DNA of 64,000 nt from CADEEN01 sp040384625 (GCA_040384625.1 JAZKIW010000111.1:5376-69375); one strand, 5' to 3'; positions 19,256 to 27,796 are shown, counted from the stretch's first letter. Notes: generated from the sequence alone by a model not told the origin. Made by a program: numbers and translations.

Positions 19256-19969
19256 ATGAGCGCGGTGCTGATCGAGGTGCAGCGTGCCAGCGTGCGCTTC
19301 GGCGCGCTGACTGCGCTGGCCGACGTCAGCTTCGCGCTGCGGGCGAGCGAGCGCGTGGCCCTGGTGGGGGCCAACGGATCGGGCAAGACGACCCTGCTGC
19401 GCCTGTTGCACGGCCAGCTCGCGCACGAGGGCGAGCGCCGCACCATCGTCGATGCGCGCGGGCGCGAGCCGGCGCAGGCGATGGTCTTCCAGCGCCCCTT
19501 CCTGCTGCGCTTGTCGGTGTGGCACAACCTGCTGCTCGCGTTGTGGCTGGCCGGCGTGCCGCGCGCGCAACGCGCGGCGCAGGCGCACCAGGCCCTGAAG
19601 CGCGTCGGCCTGGCCGATCAGCGCGACCGGCCAGCGCGCGTGCTGTCGGGCGGCCAGCAGCAGCGCCTGGCGCTGGCGCGCGCCTGGGCCGTGCGGCCGA
19701 CGGTGCTGTTTCTGGACGAACCGACGGCCAGCCTCGACCCCGGCGCCAAGCGCGAAGTCGAGCAACTGATCGCCGCCTTCGCGCAAGAGGGCATGGCCGT
19801 AGTAATGAGCACGCACAACCTCGGCCAGGCCAAGCGCCTGGCGACGCGGGTGGTCTACCTCGAAGGCGGGCGCCTGATCGTCGACCTGCCCACCGCATCG
19901 TTTTTCAACCAATCGCTGCCTGAACCGGCGGCGGCTTTCGTCAAAGGGGAATTGGGATGGTCAACATGA
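19256..19969 (+). CDS. tupC: Tungstate ABC transporter ATP-binding protein TupC
   Basis: ABC ATPase of 237 residues with Walker A (GANGSGKTTL), the ABC signature (LSGGQQQRLALARA), Walker B (TVLFLDEPTAS) and a switch His in MSTHNLGQ. It lies between the permease and binding-protein genes; its 3' end overlaps the tupA start by 13 bases. It lacks the C-terminal regulatory domain found in ModC, consistent with TupC. Confidence 0.92.
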   Translation: MSAVLIEVQRASVRFGALTALADVSFALRASERVALVGANGSGKTTLLRLLHGQLAHEGERRTIVDARGREPAQAMVFQRPFLLRLSVWHNLLLALWLAGVPRAQRAAQAHQALKRVGLADQRDRPARVLSGGQQQRLALARAWAVRPTVLFLDEPTASLDPGAKREVEQLIAAFAQEGMAVVMSTHNLGQAKRLATRVVYLEGGRLIVDLPTASFFNQSLPEPAAAFVKGELGWST

Positions 19970-20781
19970 TGAAGCGTCGAATCTGGATCGTGGGCCTGCT
20001 GCTCGCCTGGGCTGCGGGTGCGCCGGCGCAAGAGCGCTTCATCGTGATGGCCTCGACCACCAGCACCGAGCAGTCGGGCTTGTTCGCGCACCTGCTGCCG
20101 GCCTTCAAGGCGGCCAGCGGCATCGACATCCGGGTCGTCGCGCTCGGCACCGGCCAGGCGCTGGATGCCGCGCGCCGCGGCGACGCCGACGTGGTCTTCG
20201 TGCACGACCAGGTGGCCGAGGAGAAGTTCGTGGCCGAGGGCTTCGGCCTGAAGCGACTGCCGGTGATGTACAACGATTTCGTGCTCGTCGGCCCGAAGGC
20301 CGACCCGGCCGGCGTGAAGGGCCAGGACATCGTCGCCGCCCTCGGCAAGCTGGCGGCGCAGGGCACGCCCTTCATCTCGCGCGGCGACAAGAGCGGCACC
20401 CATGCTGCCGAGTTGCGCTACTGGAAGATGGCCAACGTCGACGCCGCTGGCGCCCCGTCAAAGGGCTACCAGGCCTGCGGTTGCGGCATGGGCCCGGCGC
20501 TGAACATCGCGGCATCGAGCAACGCCTACGCGCTCACCGATCGCGGCACCTGGCTCAACTTCAAGAACCGCGCCGACCTGGGCATCGTCGTCGAAGGCGA
20601 CACGCGGCTGTTCAACCAGTACGGCGTGATGGTCGTCAACCCGGCCAAGCACGCCCACGTCAAGGTCGCATTGGCGCAGTCCTTCGCCGACTGGGTGGTG
20701 TCGCCGGCCGGGCAAGCGTCGATTGCCGGCTACAAGATCGGTGGCGAGCAACTGTTCTTCCCCAATGCCGGTTCGAAGTGA
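19957..20781 (+). CDS. tupA: Tungstate-binding periplasmic protein TupA
   Basis: The 274-residue product has a signal peptide (about 25 residues) and the diagnostic oxyanion-binding motif of TupA/WtpA-type proteins, TTSTEQSGLF, plus ISRGDKSGTHAAE and a CGCGM stretch typical of TupA. It should capture tungstate in the periplasm for TupBC. The start at 19957 has AAAGGGGA six bases upstream; an alternative ATG pair lies at 19966. It overlaps tupC and the following modA-like gene. Confidence 0.93.
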   Translation: MVNMMKRRIWIVGLLLAWAAGAPAQERFIVMASTTSTEQSGLFAHLLPAFKAASGIDIRVVALGTGQALDAARRGDADVVFVHDQVAEEKFVAEGFGLKRLPVMYNDFVLVGPKADPAGVKGQDIVAALGKLAAQGTPFISRGDKSGTHAAELRYWKMANVDAAGAPSKGYQACGCGMGPALNIAASSNAYALTDRGTWLNFKNRADLGIVVEGDTRLFNQYGVMVVNPAKHAHVKVALAQSFADWVVSPAGQASIAGYKIGGEQLFFPNAGSK

Positions 20782-21585
20782 AGCGCGATGAGGGGCCGAT
20801 GACGCCGCTGGCGCCGGGCGGGGTGCAGCGCGCAGCGGGCGCCGCGACCGGCAGCCTGGCCGTCATGGCCGCCGGCAGCCTGCGCCGCGCGATGACCGCG
20901 CTGGTCGCCGCCTTCGAACTGGCCACGCCGGGTCAGCGCGTCAAGCTGGCCTTCGGCGCTTCGGGCTTGCTTCTCGAGCGCATCCGCTATGGCGAGCGCG
21001 CCGATGTCTTCGCTTCTGCCAACCTCGAACATCCGCAGTCCCTGGTCGCCGACGGCGACGCGCGCGACCTGCGCTCGTTCGCACGCAACGAGCTGTGTGC
21101 CTTGGTGGCGCCGGGCCTGGCCATCACCAGCGACGCGCTTGTCGAGACCATGCTCCATCCAGGCATCCGCGTCGGCACGTCGACGCCCAAGGCCGATCCG
21201 TCCGGCGACTACGCCTGGATGTTGTTCGAGCGCATCGAGCAGGAAGGGCACGCGGGCGCCTTCGCCACGCTCAGCGCCAAGGCACTGCAGCTCACCGGCG
21301 GGCCGGACTCCGCGCTGCCGCCGGCCGATCGCAATGTGTACGCCATGTTGTTGGCCGAGGGCCAGGCCGACATCTTCATTACCTACTGCACGAATGCCCG
21401 CCTGGCGCTGGCCGAAGCGCCCGGTTTGACGCAGGTGCCACTGCCGGAAGGGGCTCAAGGTCAGCGCCAGCTACGGCCTGGCGGTCGCACACGACGCCCC
21501 CGCGGCGGCAGACGCCTTCGCCGACTTCATGCTCGGCGCCGCCGGGCAGGCCCTGCTGGCCGAACACGGCTTCTCGCCGCCATGA
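20778..21585 (+). pseudogene. ModA-like oxyanion-binding protein, frameshifted
   Basis: The N-terminal 225 or so codons encode a ModA-like periplasmic binding domain (VMAAGSLRRAMTALVAAF, FGASGLLLERI, ADVFASANLEHP). Near 21450-21453, in a run of four G, the frame changes by one base: the family C-terminus (LKVSASYGLAVAHDAP ... LLAEHGFSPP) continues in another frame and ends at the TGA 21583-21585. In the original frame the reading becomes Arg-rich and runs into the next gene. The start is GTG 20778 (overlapping the tupA stop) or ATG 20799, and I see no clear signal peptide. Either a real loss-of-function mutation or a one-base sequence error. Confidence 0.85.
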
Positions 21586-22103
21586 CCAGCGGGCTGCGTG
21601 CCTGGTTGACGGCGTTCTTGTTGACTGCCGGCGCGGTGACGGCGCCGGTCCGCGCTGCCGACGCGCTGGGTGTGCGCATCGACGGCGACGTGCGTCAGAC
21701 GTTGTCGCTCGGCGCGGCGCAGCTGCGCAGCTTCGACGCTGCCGCGCAGCGCAGCTACAAGCTCACGCGCGAAGCCAACGGCCAGCAACGCGAAACGACG
21801 CTGCGCGGCGTGGCGCTGCGCGCCCTGCTCGAGCGCGCGGCGCTGGCAGAACGTGACCGGCTCGACTGGCGCAAGACGGTGGTCGTGGTCAGCGCACGCG
21901 ACGGTTACCGCGTGGTGTTCTCGTGGCCCGAACTGTTCAACATGGAGGCCGGAAGCGCGGTGATGGTGGCCTACGAGCGCGACGGGCAGGCGCTGGCCGA
22001 CAGCGAAGGGCCGCTGACGCTGGAGGCACCGGGCGACACTCGGACCGGTCCGCGCCACGTCCGGTGGCTCGAACGCATCGAGGTCCGGATCCTGCGCGAC
22101 TGA
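21582..22103 (+). CDS. Exported protein with molybdopterin-oxidoreductase-like fold, cysteine-free
   Basis: The 173-residue product has a signal peptide (cleavage near VRAADA) and a domain of the sulfite-oxidase-like molybdopterin-binding superfamily (RGVALRALLERA, VVVSARDGYRVVFSWPELFN, GPLTLEAPGD, RHVRWLERIEVRI). It contains no cysteine, so it cannot supply the usual molybdenum ligand. The ATG overlaps the true stop of the modA-like gene (ATGA), which makes it the last gene of the tup cluster. I infer a molybdate/tungstate-linked periplasmic role, not an enzyme. Confidence 0.7.
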   Translation: MTSGLRAWLTAFLLTAGAVTAPVRAADALGVRIDGDVRQTLSLGAAQLRSFDAAAQRSYKLTREANGQQRETTLRGVALRALLERAALAERDRLDWRKTVVVVSARDGYRVVFSWPELFNMEAGSAVMVAYERDGQALADSEGPLTLEAPGDTRTGPRHVRWLERIEVRILRD

Positions 22104-22175
22104 GGCCCCGGCGCTGCGCCCTGGGGCGGGCGTGTAAGCTTGCTCGGGCATTGCGTCGATGCCGGAGACCCGTCC

Positions 22176-23135
22176 ATGACCGCGACCAAGACCTTCGCTT
22201 CCCAGGCCGATCTCGAGGCCAAGAAGGTCAGCTTCACCAAGCTGTCCGACAACGCCTACGCCTACACCGCCGAAGGCGACCCGAACACCGGCGTGATCGT
22301 CGGCGACGACGCGGTGATGGTGATCGACACCCAGGCCACGCCGGTGATGGCGCAGGACGTGATCCGGCGCATCCGCGAGGTCACCGACAGGCCGATCCGC
22401 TACGTCGTGCTGAGCCACTATCACGCGGTGCGTGTGCTCGGCGCGTCGGGGTACGCGCCCGAGCACATCATCGCCAGCCGCGACACCTACGACCTGATCG
22501 TCGAGCGCGGCGAGCAGGACAAGGCGAGCGAGATCGGCCGCTTTCCGCGCCTCTTTCAGGCCGTCGAGTCGGTGCCGCCGGGCATGACCTGGCCGACCAT
22601 CACCTTCAACGGGCGGATGTCGATCTGGCTCGGCAAGCTTGAAGTGCAATTGATCCAGCTCGGCCGCGGCCACACCAAGGGCGACACCATCGCTTGGCTG
22701 CCGGAGCAAAAGATCCTGTTCAGCGGGGACCTGGTCGAGTTCGACGCCACGCCGTATGCCGGCGATGCCTACTTCAGCGACTGGCCTGCCACGCTGGACA
22801 ATATCGCCGCGCTGCAGCCGCGCGCCCTGGTGCCCGGCCGCGGTGCGGCGCTGACCACGCCGGAACAAGTGGCTGCGGGCCTGGCTGGCACGCGCGCCTT
22901 CATCAGCGACCTGTACGCCAGCGTGCAGGCCGGTGTGGCGCAGAAGAAGGACCTGAACGCGGTCTACAAGGAGACGATGGCGCGGCTACGGCCGACCTAC
23001 GGTCACTGGGTCATCTTCGACCACTGCCTGCCCTTCGACGTGACCCGCGCATACGACGAAGCCACGCAGCACCGCGACCCGCGCATCTGGACCGCCGAGC
23101 GCGACATCGAGATGTGGAAAGCCCTGGAAGGTTAG
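22176..23135 (+). CDS. MBL-fold hydrolase-like protein with altered HxHxDH motif
   Basis: A 319-residue metallo-beta-lactamase-fold protein. The first metal-binding motif, normally HxHxDH, reads H81-Y-H-A-V-R86, so the Asp and the third His are replaced. Later elements remain (GRGHTKGD, FSGDLVEFD, a C-terminal FDHCLPFD). A GGAG ribosome-binding site precedes the ATG at 22176. It is followed 11 bp later by a VOC gene and then a flavin monooxygenase, so a role in the same catabolic pathway is likely; the reaction is unknown. Confidence 0.85.
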   Translation: MTATKTFASQADLEAKKVSFTKLSDNAYAYTAEGDPNTGVIVGDDAVMVIDTQATPVMAQDVIRRIREVTDRPIRYVVLSHYHAVRVLGASGYAPEHIIASRDTYDLIVERGEQDKASEIGRFPRLFQAVESVPPGMTWPTITFNGRMSIWLGKLEVQLIQLGRGHTKGDTIAWLPEQKILFSGDLVEFDATPYAGDAYFSDWPATLDNIAALQPRALVPGRGAALTTPEQVAAGLAGTRAFISDLYASVQAGVAQKKDLNAVYKETMARLRPTYGHWVIFDHCLPFDVTRAYDEATQHRDPRIWTAERDIEMWKALEG

Positions 23136-23146
23136 GAGACGACGAG

Positions 23147-23677
23147 ATGACCATCACCCAACGTATCCACCACGTGGCCTACCGTTGTCGCGACGCGAAG
23201 CAGACCGTCGAGTGGTACCAGAAGCACCTGGGCATGGACTTCGTGCTCGCGATCGCCGAGGACAACGTGCCTTCGACCGGTGCGCCCGACCCCTACATGC
23301 ACGTCTTTCTCGACGCGGGGCAGGGCAATGTGCTGGCCTTCTTCGAGCTGCCCAACGCCGCGCCGATGGGCCGCGACGGCAACACGCCCGAATGGGTGCA
23401 GCACATCGCCTTCAAGGTCGCGAGCCTGGACGAGCTGATGGCCGCGAAGGCGCGGCTCGAGGCCGGCGGTGTCGAGGTGCTGGGCCCGACCGAGCACACG
23501 ATCTTCAAGTCGATCTACTTCTTCGACCCGAACGGCCACCGCCTCGAACTGGCCGTCGACACCGCGACGCCCGAGATGAACCGCAAGCTGGACGAAGTGA
23601 AGTGGGCCATGCTCGAGGAGTGGAGCCGCACCAAGCGCGCCCCCAAGCACGCCGACTGGATGCACAAGAAGCACTGA
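23147..23677 (+). CDS. VOC (glyoxalase/dioxygenase superfamily) protein
   Basis: A 176-residue vicinal-oxygen-chelate protein: RIHHVAYRCRDAKQTVEWYQKHLGMDF at the start, FELPNAAPMG and WVQHIAFKVASLDEL in the middle, and the metal-binding Glu region DPNGHRLELAVD. It resembles ring-cleavage or lyase members. TAGGAGAC lies upstream of the ATG. It sits between an MBL-fold gene and a flavin hydroxylase gene, which points to aromatic compound breakdown. Confidence 0.85.
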   Translation: MTITQRIHHVAYRCRDAKQTVEWYQKHLGMDFVLAIAEDNVPSTGAPDPYMHVFLDAGQGNVLAFFELPNAAPMGRDGNTPEWVQHIAFKVASLDELMAAKARLEAGGVEVLGPTEHTIFKSIYFFDPNGHRLELAVDTATPEMNRKLDEVKWAMLEEWSRTKRAPKHADWMHKKH

Positions 23678-23692
23678 GTCCCTCAGCGCGCC

Positions 23693-25390
23693 GTGCTCTC
23701 GACCTATACCTGGCCGCGCTACTCCTACCGGCCTGCGCCGGAGCTGAATGCTGCGGCGGCGAGGCGCGTGCCGCTGTTGATCGTGGGCGCCGGCCCGGTG
23801 GGTCTGTCGGCGGCCATCGACGCCGCGCTGCGCGGGCAGGCGGTGATCGTGCTCGACGAGGACAACACCGTCTCGGTCGGCTCACGCGGGGTTTGCTACG
23901 CCAAGCGCACGCTCGAGATCTTCGACCGCCTGGGGCTGGCCGAGCGCGTGCTGGCCAAGGGCGTGACTTGGAACGTCGGCCGCACCTTCCATGGCGAGCG
24001 GGAGGTGTTCAGCTTCGACCTGCTGCCCGACAGCGGGCACCAGCGGCCGGGCATGGTCAACCTGCAGCAGTACTACCTGGAGCAGTACCTGGTGGAGCGA
24101 GCCATCCAGCTCCCCCTGATCGACCTGCGCTGGCAGCACAAGCTGGTGCAGGTGACGCCCGCCGACGATGTCGTGCGGCTCGACATCGACAGCGCCGACG
24201 GCCCCTACACGCTGCACGCCGACTGGCTGGTTGCCGCCGACGGCACGCGCAGCACGGTGCGGCGCCAGATGGGCCTGGACATCGAAGGTCGTGTGTTCCA
24301 GGACCGCTTCCTCATCGCCGACATCGTGCTGCATGGCGACCTATTTCCGCGCGAGCGCACGGAGCGCCGCTTCTGGTTCGCGCCGCCCTTCCACGCCGGT
24401 GAGAGCGCACTGATGCACCGCCAGGCCGACGACGTCTGGCGCGTCGACTTCCAGCTCGGCTGGGACGCGGACCCGGAGGTCGAGAAGGAGCCTGGCCGTG
24501 TGCAGGCGCGCGTGCGCGCCGCGCTCGACCAGCAGGGCTTCGCCCACATCGGCTTTGATCTCGAATGGGTCAGCGTGTACACCTTCCAGTGCCGGCGCAT
24601 GGTGAAGTTCCGCCACGGTCGCGTGCTCTTCGTCGGCGACAGCGCGCACCAGGTCTCGCCCTTCGGCGCGCGCGGGGCCAACTCGGGCATCCAGGACGCG
24701 GACAACCTGGTGTGGAAGCTGAAGTGGGTGATCGACGGCGCCGCACCCGCGGCCCTCCTCGACAGCTACGACCAGGAACGCGGTGCCGCGGCCGACGAGA
24801 ACATCCTCAACTCCACCCGCTCGACCGACTTCATGACGCCCAAGACGCGCGTGGCGCACCTATTGCGCGACGCTGTGCTCTCGCTGGCCGACGACGTACC
24901 GGCCGGCCGCGCCCTGGTCAACAGCGGGCGCCTGTCGGTACCGACACGGCTGTCGGATTCGCCGCTCAACACGCCCGACGGCGAGGCCTTCGAAGGCTGG
25001 ATGTCGCCGGGTGCGCCGCTCGACGACGCGCCGGTGGGCGATGCCGACGGCGAGCGGCACGGACCGGCCTGGCTGCTCCGCGCGCTGGGCCCGGCCGAGG
25101 GGGCGGCCTTCGTGCTGCTGCACTTCGGTGCCGTCGCCGCGGCGACGCGCGACGCCGCCTCCACGCTGGGCCTGGCACTGGTCACCGTGCTCAGCACGGC
25201 GGAGGCCGCTGCCGACGCCGGCCCGGGTGTGGTCTGCGACAGCGAGGGCCTGGCGGCGAGCCGCTACGACGCGCGCCCCGGCACCTGCTACCTCGTCCGG
25301 CCCGACCAGCACGTGGCCGCGCGCTGGCGGTGCTTCAGTGCCGCCGCAGTGCGTGCCGCACTGCGGCGCGCCACCGGCCACACGCAGTGA
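23693..25390 (+). CDS. FAD-dependent aromatic monooxygenase (group A hydroxylase)
   Basis: A 565-residue flavoprotein hydroxylase of the phenol/3-hydroxyphenylpropionate hydroxylase type. The dinucleotide motif GxGxxG is VGAGPVGL near residue 31, the DG motif is ADGTRSTVR near 182 and the GD motif is GDSAHQVSPFGARG near 315. It should use NAD(P)H and oxygen to hydroxylate an aromatic ring; the substrate is unknown. The start is a GTG at 23693, 15 bases after the VOC stop. The small DUF2783 gene follows, as in related catabolic clusters. Confidence 0.9.
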   Translation: MLSTYTWPRYSYRPAPELNAAAARRVPLLIVGAGPVGLSAAIDAALRGQAVIVLDEDNTVSVGSRGVCYAKRTLEIFDRLGLAERVLAKGVTWNVGRTFHGEREVFSFDLLPDSGHQRPGMVNLQQYYLEQYLVERAIQLPLIDLRWQHKLVQVTPADDVVRLDIDSADGPYTLHADWLVAADGTRSTVRRQMGLDIEGRVFQDRFLIADIVLHGDLFPRERTERRFWFAPPFHAGESALMHRQADDVWRVDFQLGWDADPEVEKEPGRVQARVRAALDQQGFAHIGFDLEWVSVYTFQCRRMVKFRHGRVLFVGDSAHQVSPFGARGANSGIQDADNLVWKLKWVIDGAAPAALLDSYDQERGAAADENILNSTRSTDFMTPKTRVAHLLRDAVLSLADDVPAGRALVNSGRLSVPTRLSDSPLNTPDGEAFEGWMSPGAPLDDAPVGDADGERHGPAWLLRALGPAEGAAFVLLHFGAVAAATRDAASTLGLALVTVLSTAEAAADAGPGVVCDSEGLAASRYDARPGTCYLVRPDQHVAARWRCFSAAAVRAALRRATGHTQ

Positions 25391-25419
25391 AACACTGAAG
25401 CACGAAAGGCAGCACCCTC

Positions 25420-25695
25420 ATGCCGCTCAACACCCAGCCCCACTTCTTCAACCCGTCCGGCGCCCGCCAGCGCTACGCCTACAGCCCGGGCGACGACTTC
25501 TACGACGCACTGATCGCCGGCCACCGCGGCCTGAGCGACGAGGAGAGCGAGCTGATGCAGGCCCGCCTGGTGCTGCTGCTGGCCAACCACATCGGCGACC
25601 TGACGCTGCTGCGCGAAGCGATTGCGCTGGCGCGGCAGGGCGTGGGTTCGGCCCCGGGCGGCGACAAGGGCGAGGCGGGCTCGGCTTGCGCGTAG
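25420..25695 (+). CDS. DUF2783 domain protein
   Basis: A 91-residue soluble protein with the DUF2783 core (FYDALIAGHRGLSDEESELMQARLVLLLANHIGD). Members commonly sit beside flavin monooxygenases in degradation operons; no function has been shown that I know of. Last gene of the 22.2-25.7 kb operon. Confidence 0.82.
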   Translation: MPLNTQPHFFNPSGARQRYAYSPGDDFYDALIAGHRGLSDEESELMQARLVLLLANHIGDLTLLREAIALARQGVGSAPGGDKGEAGSACA

Positions 25696-25736
25696 CATGA
25701 CAAGCCTGTGCGCAGCTCGCCAAAGCCACAGACCAA

Positions 25737-26201
25737 ATGCAGTACGAAGCCAAAGTTCTCGGTCCTAGCGATCTCGCAAGCATGCGAGGCATGCTGTCGC
25801 TGTTCGGCGAAGCGTTCGACGAACCTGGAACCTACATCACCAACCAGCCAACCGATGAGTACCTCTGTCGGCTGCTCGCAAACTCCACTTTCATTGCCAT
25901 CGCCTCGCTGGACGTATCAGACGTCGTAGGTGGCTTGGCGGCGTACGTCCTCCCAAAGTTCGAGCAGGCCAGGTCGGAGATCTACATCTATGACCTGGCG
26001 GTCGCAGAGAGCCACCGCCAGCGAGGGGTGGCGACCGCGATGATCAAGAAGCTGCAAGCGCGGGCAGTCGACCTTGGTGCATGGGTCATCTTCGTCCAGG
26101 CCGACTACGGCGACGATCCGGCCATCAAGCTCTACACGAAGCTGGGCATCCGCGAAGAGGTGCTTCACTTCGACATCGAACCGTCACGACGTGGCGCCTG
26201 A
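25737..26201 (+). CDS. AAC(3)-I-like aminoglycoside 3-N-acetyltransferase (GNAT)
   Basis: The 154-residue product reads very like the AAC(3)-I enzymes that acetylate gentamicin/fortimicin at the 3-amino group: LAAYVLPKFEQARSEIYIYD, the acetyl-CoA loop HRQRGVATAMI, VIFVQADYGDDPA and YTKLGIREEVLHFDI are near-identical in type to the known family as I recall it. Length is standard. AAC(3)-I genes are classically carried as integron cassettes. This copy starts a run of small plus-strand accessory genes, and its stop is followed by a cassette-like motif. Resistance activity is inferred, not shown. Confidence 0.85.
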   Translation: MQYEAKVLGPSDLASMRGMLSLFGEAFDEPGTYITNQPTDEYLCRLLANSTFIAIASLDVSDVVGGLAAYVLPKFEQARSEIYIYDLAVAESHRQRGVATAMIKKLQARAVDLGAWVIFVQADYGDDPAIKLYTKLGIREEVLHFDIEPSRRGA

Positions 26202-26281
26202 CACTTCACTCGATCGCCTCTGCCAGTGGCGCCCGGTCAGCGCAAACCTCAGATTGCATAAACGCATCGAGGAGACTCCGC

Positions 26282-26710
26282 GTGGATGAATCGCAGTTTC
26301 TCAGCGCTCTCAGGCCGTACTACGAGGCGTTTGCCGAAACGGATGAACGAAAGCGTCTGCAACTGCTGAACGCCGCGATGACGGAGGATGCTCAGATCTG
26401 GGGACCAAAGCGCGTATTCGTCTGCCATGAGCAGATTTCGGAGAAGATTGCCGGCTTTCACCAGAACTGGCCCGGGTGTCGCCTGGTCCTTGCTACAGGC
26501 TTGAACATCTTTCTCAACAGCGCACGCATGGGGGGCGCCATCGTGGGTGACGACGGCGCCATCCGTGCAACGGGCCACGCGCTCATCGAGTTGGCACCGG
26601 ACGGTCGCATTCAACGGGTCATTCCCTTCTGGGATGCCTTGCCACCGCTGCCCGCAGCTTGGCCTCAGGCGCTGGCAGCACCTTCGGGGCGGGGCAACAG
26701 TGCGAACTGA
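26282..26710 (+). CDS. NTF2/SnoaL-like protein
   Basis: A 142-residue protein with a SnoaL-like pattern: an N-terminal helix (LRPYYEAFAETDERKRLQLLNAAMTEDAQIWGP) and a curved sheet ending GRIQRVIPFWDALPPLP. The start is GTG at 26282, with GAGGAG seven bases upstream. No catalytic residues can be assigned. Separated from its neighbours by 80 and 68 bp. Confidence 0.75.
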   Translation: MDESQFLSALRPYYEAFAETDERKRLQLLNAAMTEDAQIWGPKRVFVCHEQISEKIAGFHQNWPGCRLVLATGLNIFLNSARMGGAIVGDDGAIRATGHALIELAPDGRIQRVIPFWDALPPLPAAWPQALAAPSGRGNSAN

Positions 26711-26778
26711 CCCTTCGCCCGGCCCGACCCGCTATGGCAATCAGCACTAGGCTCGTATCCTCGGAAAAGCACCTCTGC

Positions 26779-27180
26779 ATGCATGAAGGTACCTGCCACT
26801 GTGGCGCCGTCAAGCTGAAGCTCCCGTACACGCCCACGGTGGCGACGGCCTGCAATTGCTCGCTGTGCCGTCGCATTGGTGGGCCATGGGTCTACTTCGA
26901 GTTCGGCACGGTCGAGATCGAAGGACACCCCGAGAACACTGCCGAGTACATCCAAGGCGACAGGACTTTGCGGACGATCCGTTGCAGGACCTGCGGGTGT
27001 GTCACGCACTGGGAACCACTTGAACTCAAGCCTGGCGCCAAACACGGCGTTCATCTGGGGAACTTTGCCCCCGAGTTCGTGGCGGCGGTAAAGGTGCGCA
27101 AGTTCGATGGCGCCGACACTTGGAAGTTCTTTGATGAGTCGCTCTCGAACAGTGAGCCGCCATCGCAAGGCGGGGCTTGA
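26779..27180 (+). CDS. GFA-family zinc protein (CENP-V/GFA fold)
   Basis: A 133-residue member of the glutathione-dependent formaldehyde-activating (GFA) fold. Zinc-binding cysteines are visible as GTCHCGAVKL, CNCSLCRR and CRTCG. Most GFA proteins are not proven formaldehyde enzymes, so I do not assign that reaction. ATG at 26779 chosen because the family starts just before CHCG; an upstream ATG at 26734 is possible. Confidence 0.85.
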   Translation: MHEGTCHCGAVKLKLPYTPTVATACNCSLCRRIGGPWVYFEFGTVEIEGHPENTAEYIQGDRTLRTIRCRTCGCVTHWEPLELKPGAKHGVHLGNFAPEFVAAVKVRKFDGADTWKFFDESLSNSEPPSQGGA

Positions 27181-27289
27181 GCCTTCGGTCAAGCGGCGAG
27201 CCGTCAGCAATGCAGCAGTCAGGCGCAGCGGTCCTTGCCGCCGTCTCCCCCGATCCTGACCGTGAGACCGCAAAGGAGCTAGAGCCTCT

Positions 27290-27796
27290 ATGACAAAGCC
27301 CTTGGTCAACCTCGACGAGGTTCAGTTCGACGACATCGAAGAGAACGGGTACTTCACGTCAAGGCGAGCCCTGTTCAGTGCCAGCATCGGCGCACGCAAG
27401 CTCGGCTACAACCTGACAGAGCTTCCTCCGGGGAAGGCGCAGTGCCCGTTCCACTCCCACCGTGAAGAAGAGGAAATGTTCCTCATCTTGGAAGGCGAGG
27501 GCGAGCTGCGTTTCGGTGAGCAGAGGTTCAAGCTTCGGCGTCATGACGTGGTCGCCTGCCCGACGGGTGGTGCGGAGGTTGCGCACCAGATCATCAATAC
27601 GGGCAAGACGACGATGCGCTACCTGTCGCTCTCAGGCGTCTCAGCAACCGAGGTTTGCGAGTATCCGGACTCTCAGAAGATCGGCGTGTTCGCAAGCACC
27701 TCGCAAACGTCCGGCGTACGAAGGATGTTCAGGGCTGAAGCAGGGGTGGACTACTACGACCGCGAATCCACGGAGCCGCCAACCGGCGGCGCCTGA
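27290..27796 (+). CDS. Cupin-domain protein
   Basis: A 168-residue single cupin. The first cupin motif is complete (CPFHSHREEEEMFLILEGEG: two His and a Glu), and the second is recognisable around GGAEVAHQIINTG. It is a likely metal-binding small enzyme or sugar-binding protein of unknown substrate. GGAGC precedes the ATG. It ends 23 bp from the end of the convergent GAF gene. Confidence 0.82.
   Translation: MTKPLVNLDEVQFDDIEENGYFTSRRALFSASIGARKLGYNLTELPPGKAQCPFHSHREEEEMFLILEGEGELRFGEQRFKLRRHDVVACPTGGAEVAHQIINTGKTTMRYLSLSGVSATEVCEYPDSQKIGVFASTSQTSGVRRMFRAEAGVDYYDRESTEPPTGGA

Noticed and set aside
20481..22103. A 540-codon continuous frame suggesting a large fusion protein
   Set aside because: The first 99 codons are a shadow of tupA; the middle is a modA-like gene read correctly and then, past a frameshift, incorrectly; the last part is a separate gene starting at 21582. 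A natural fusion is not supported by the Arg-rich junk between the two domains.
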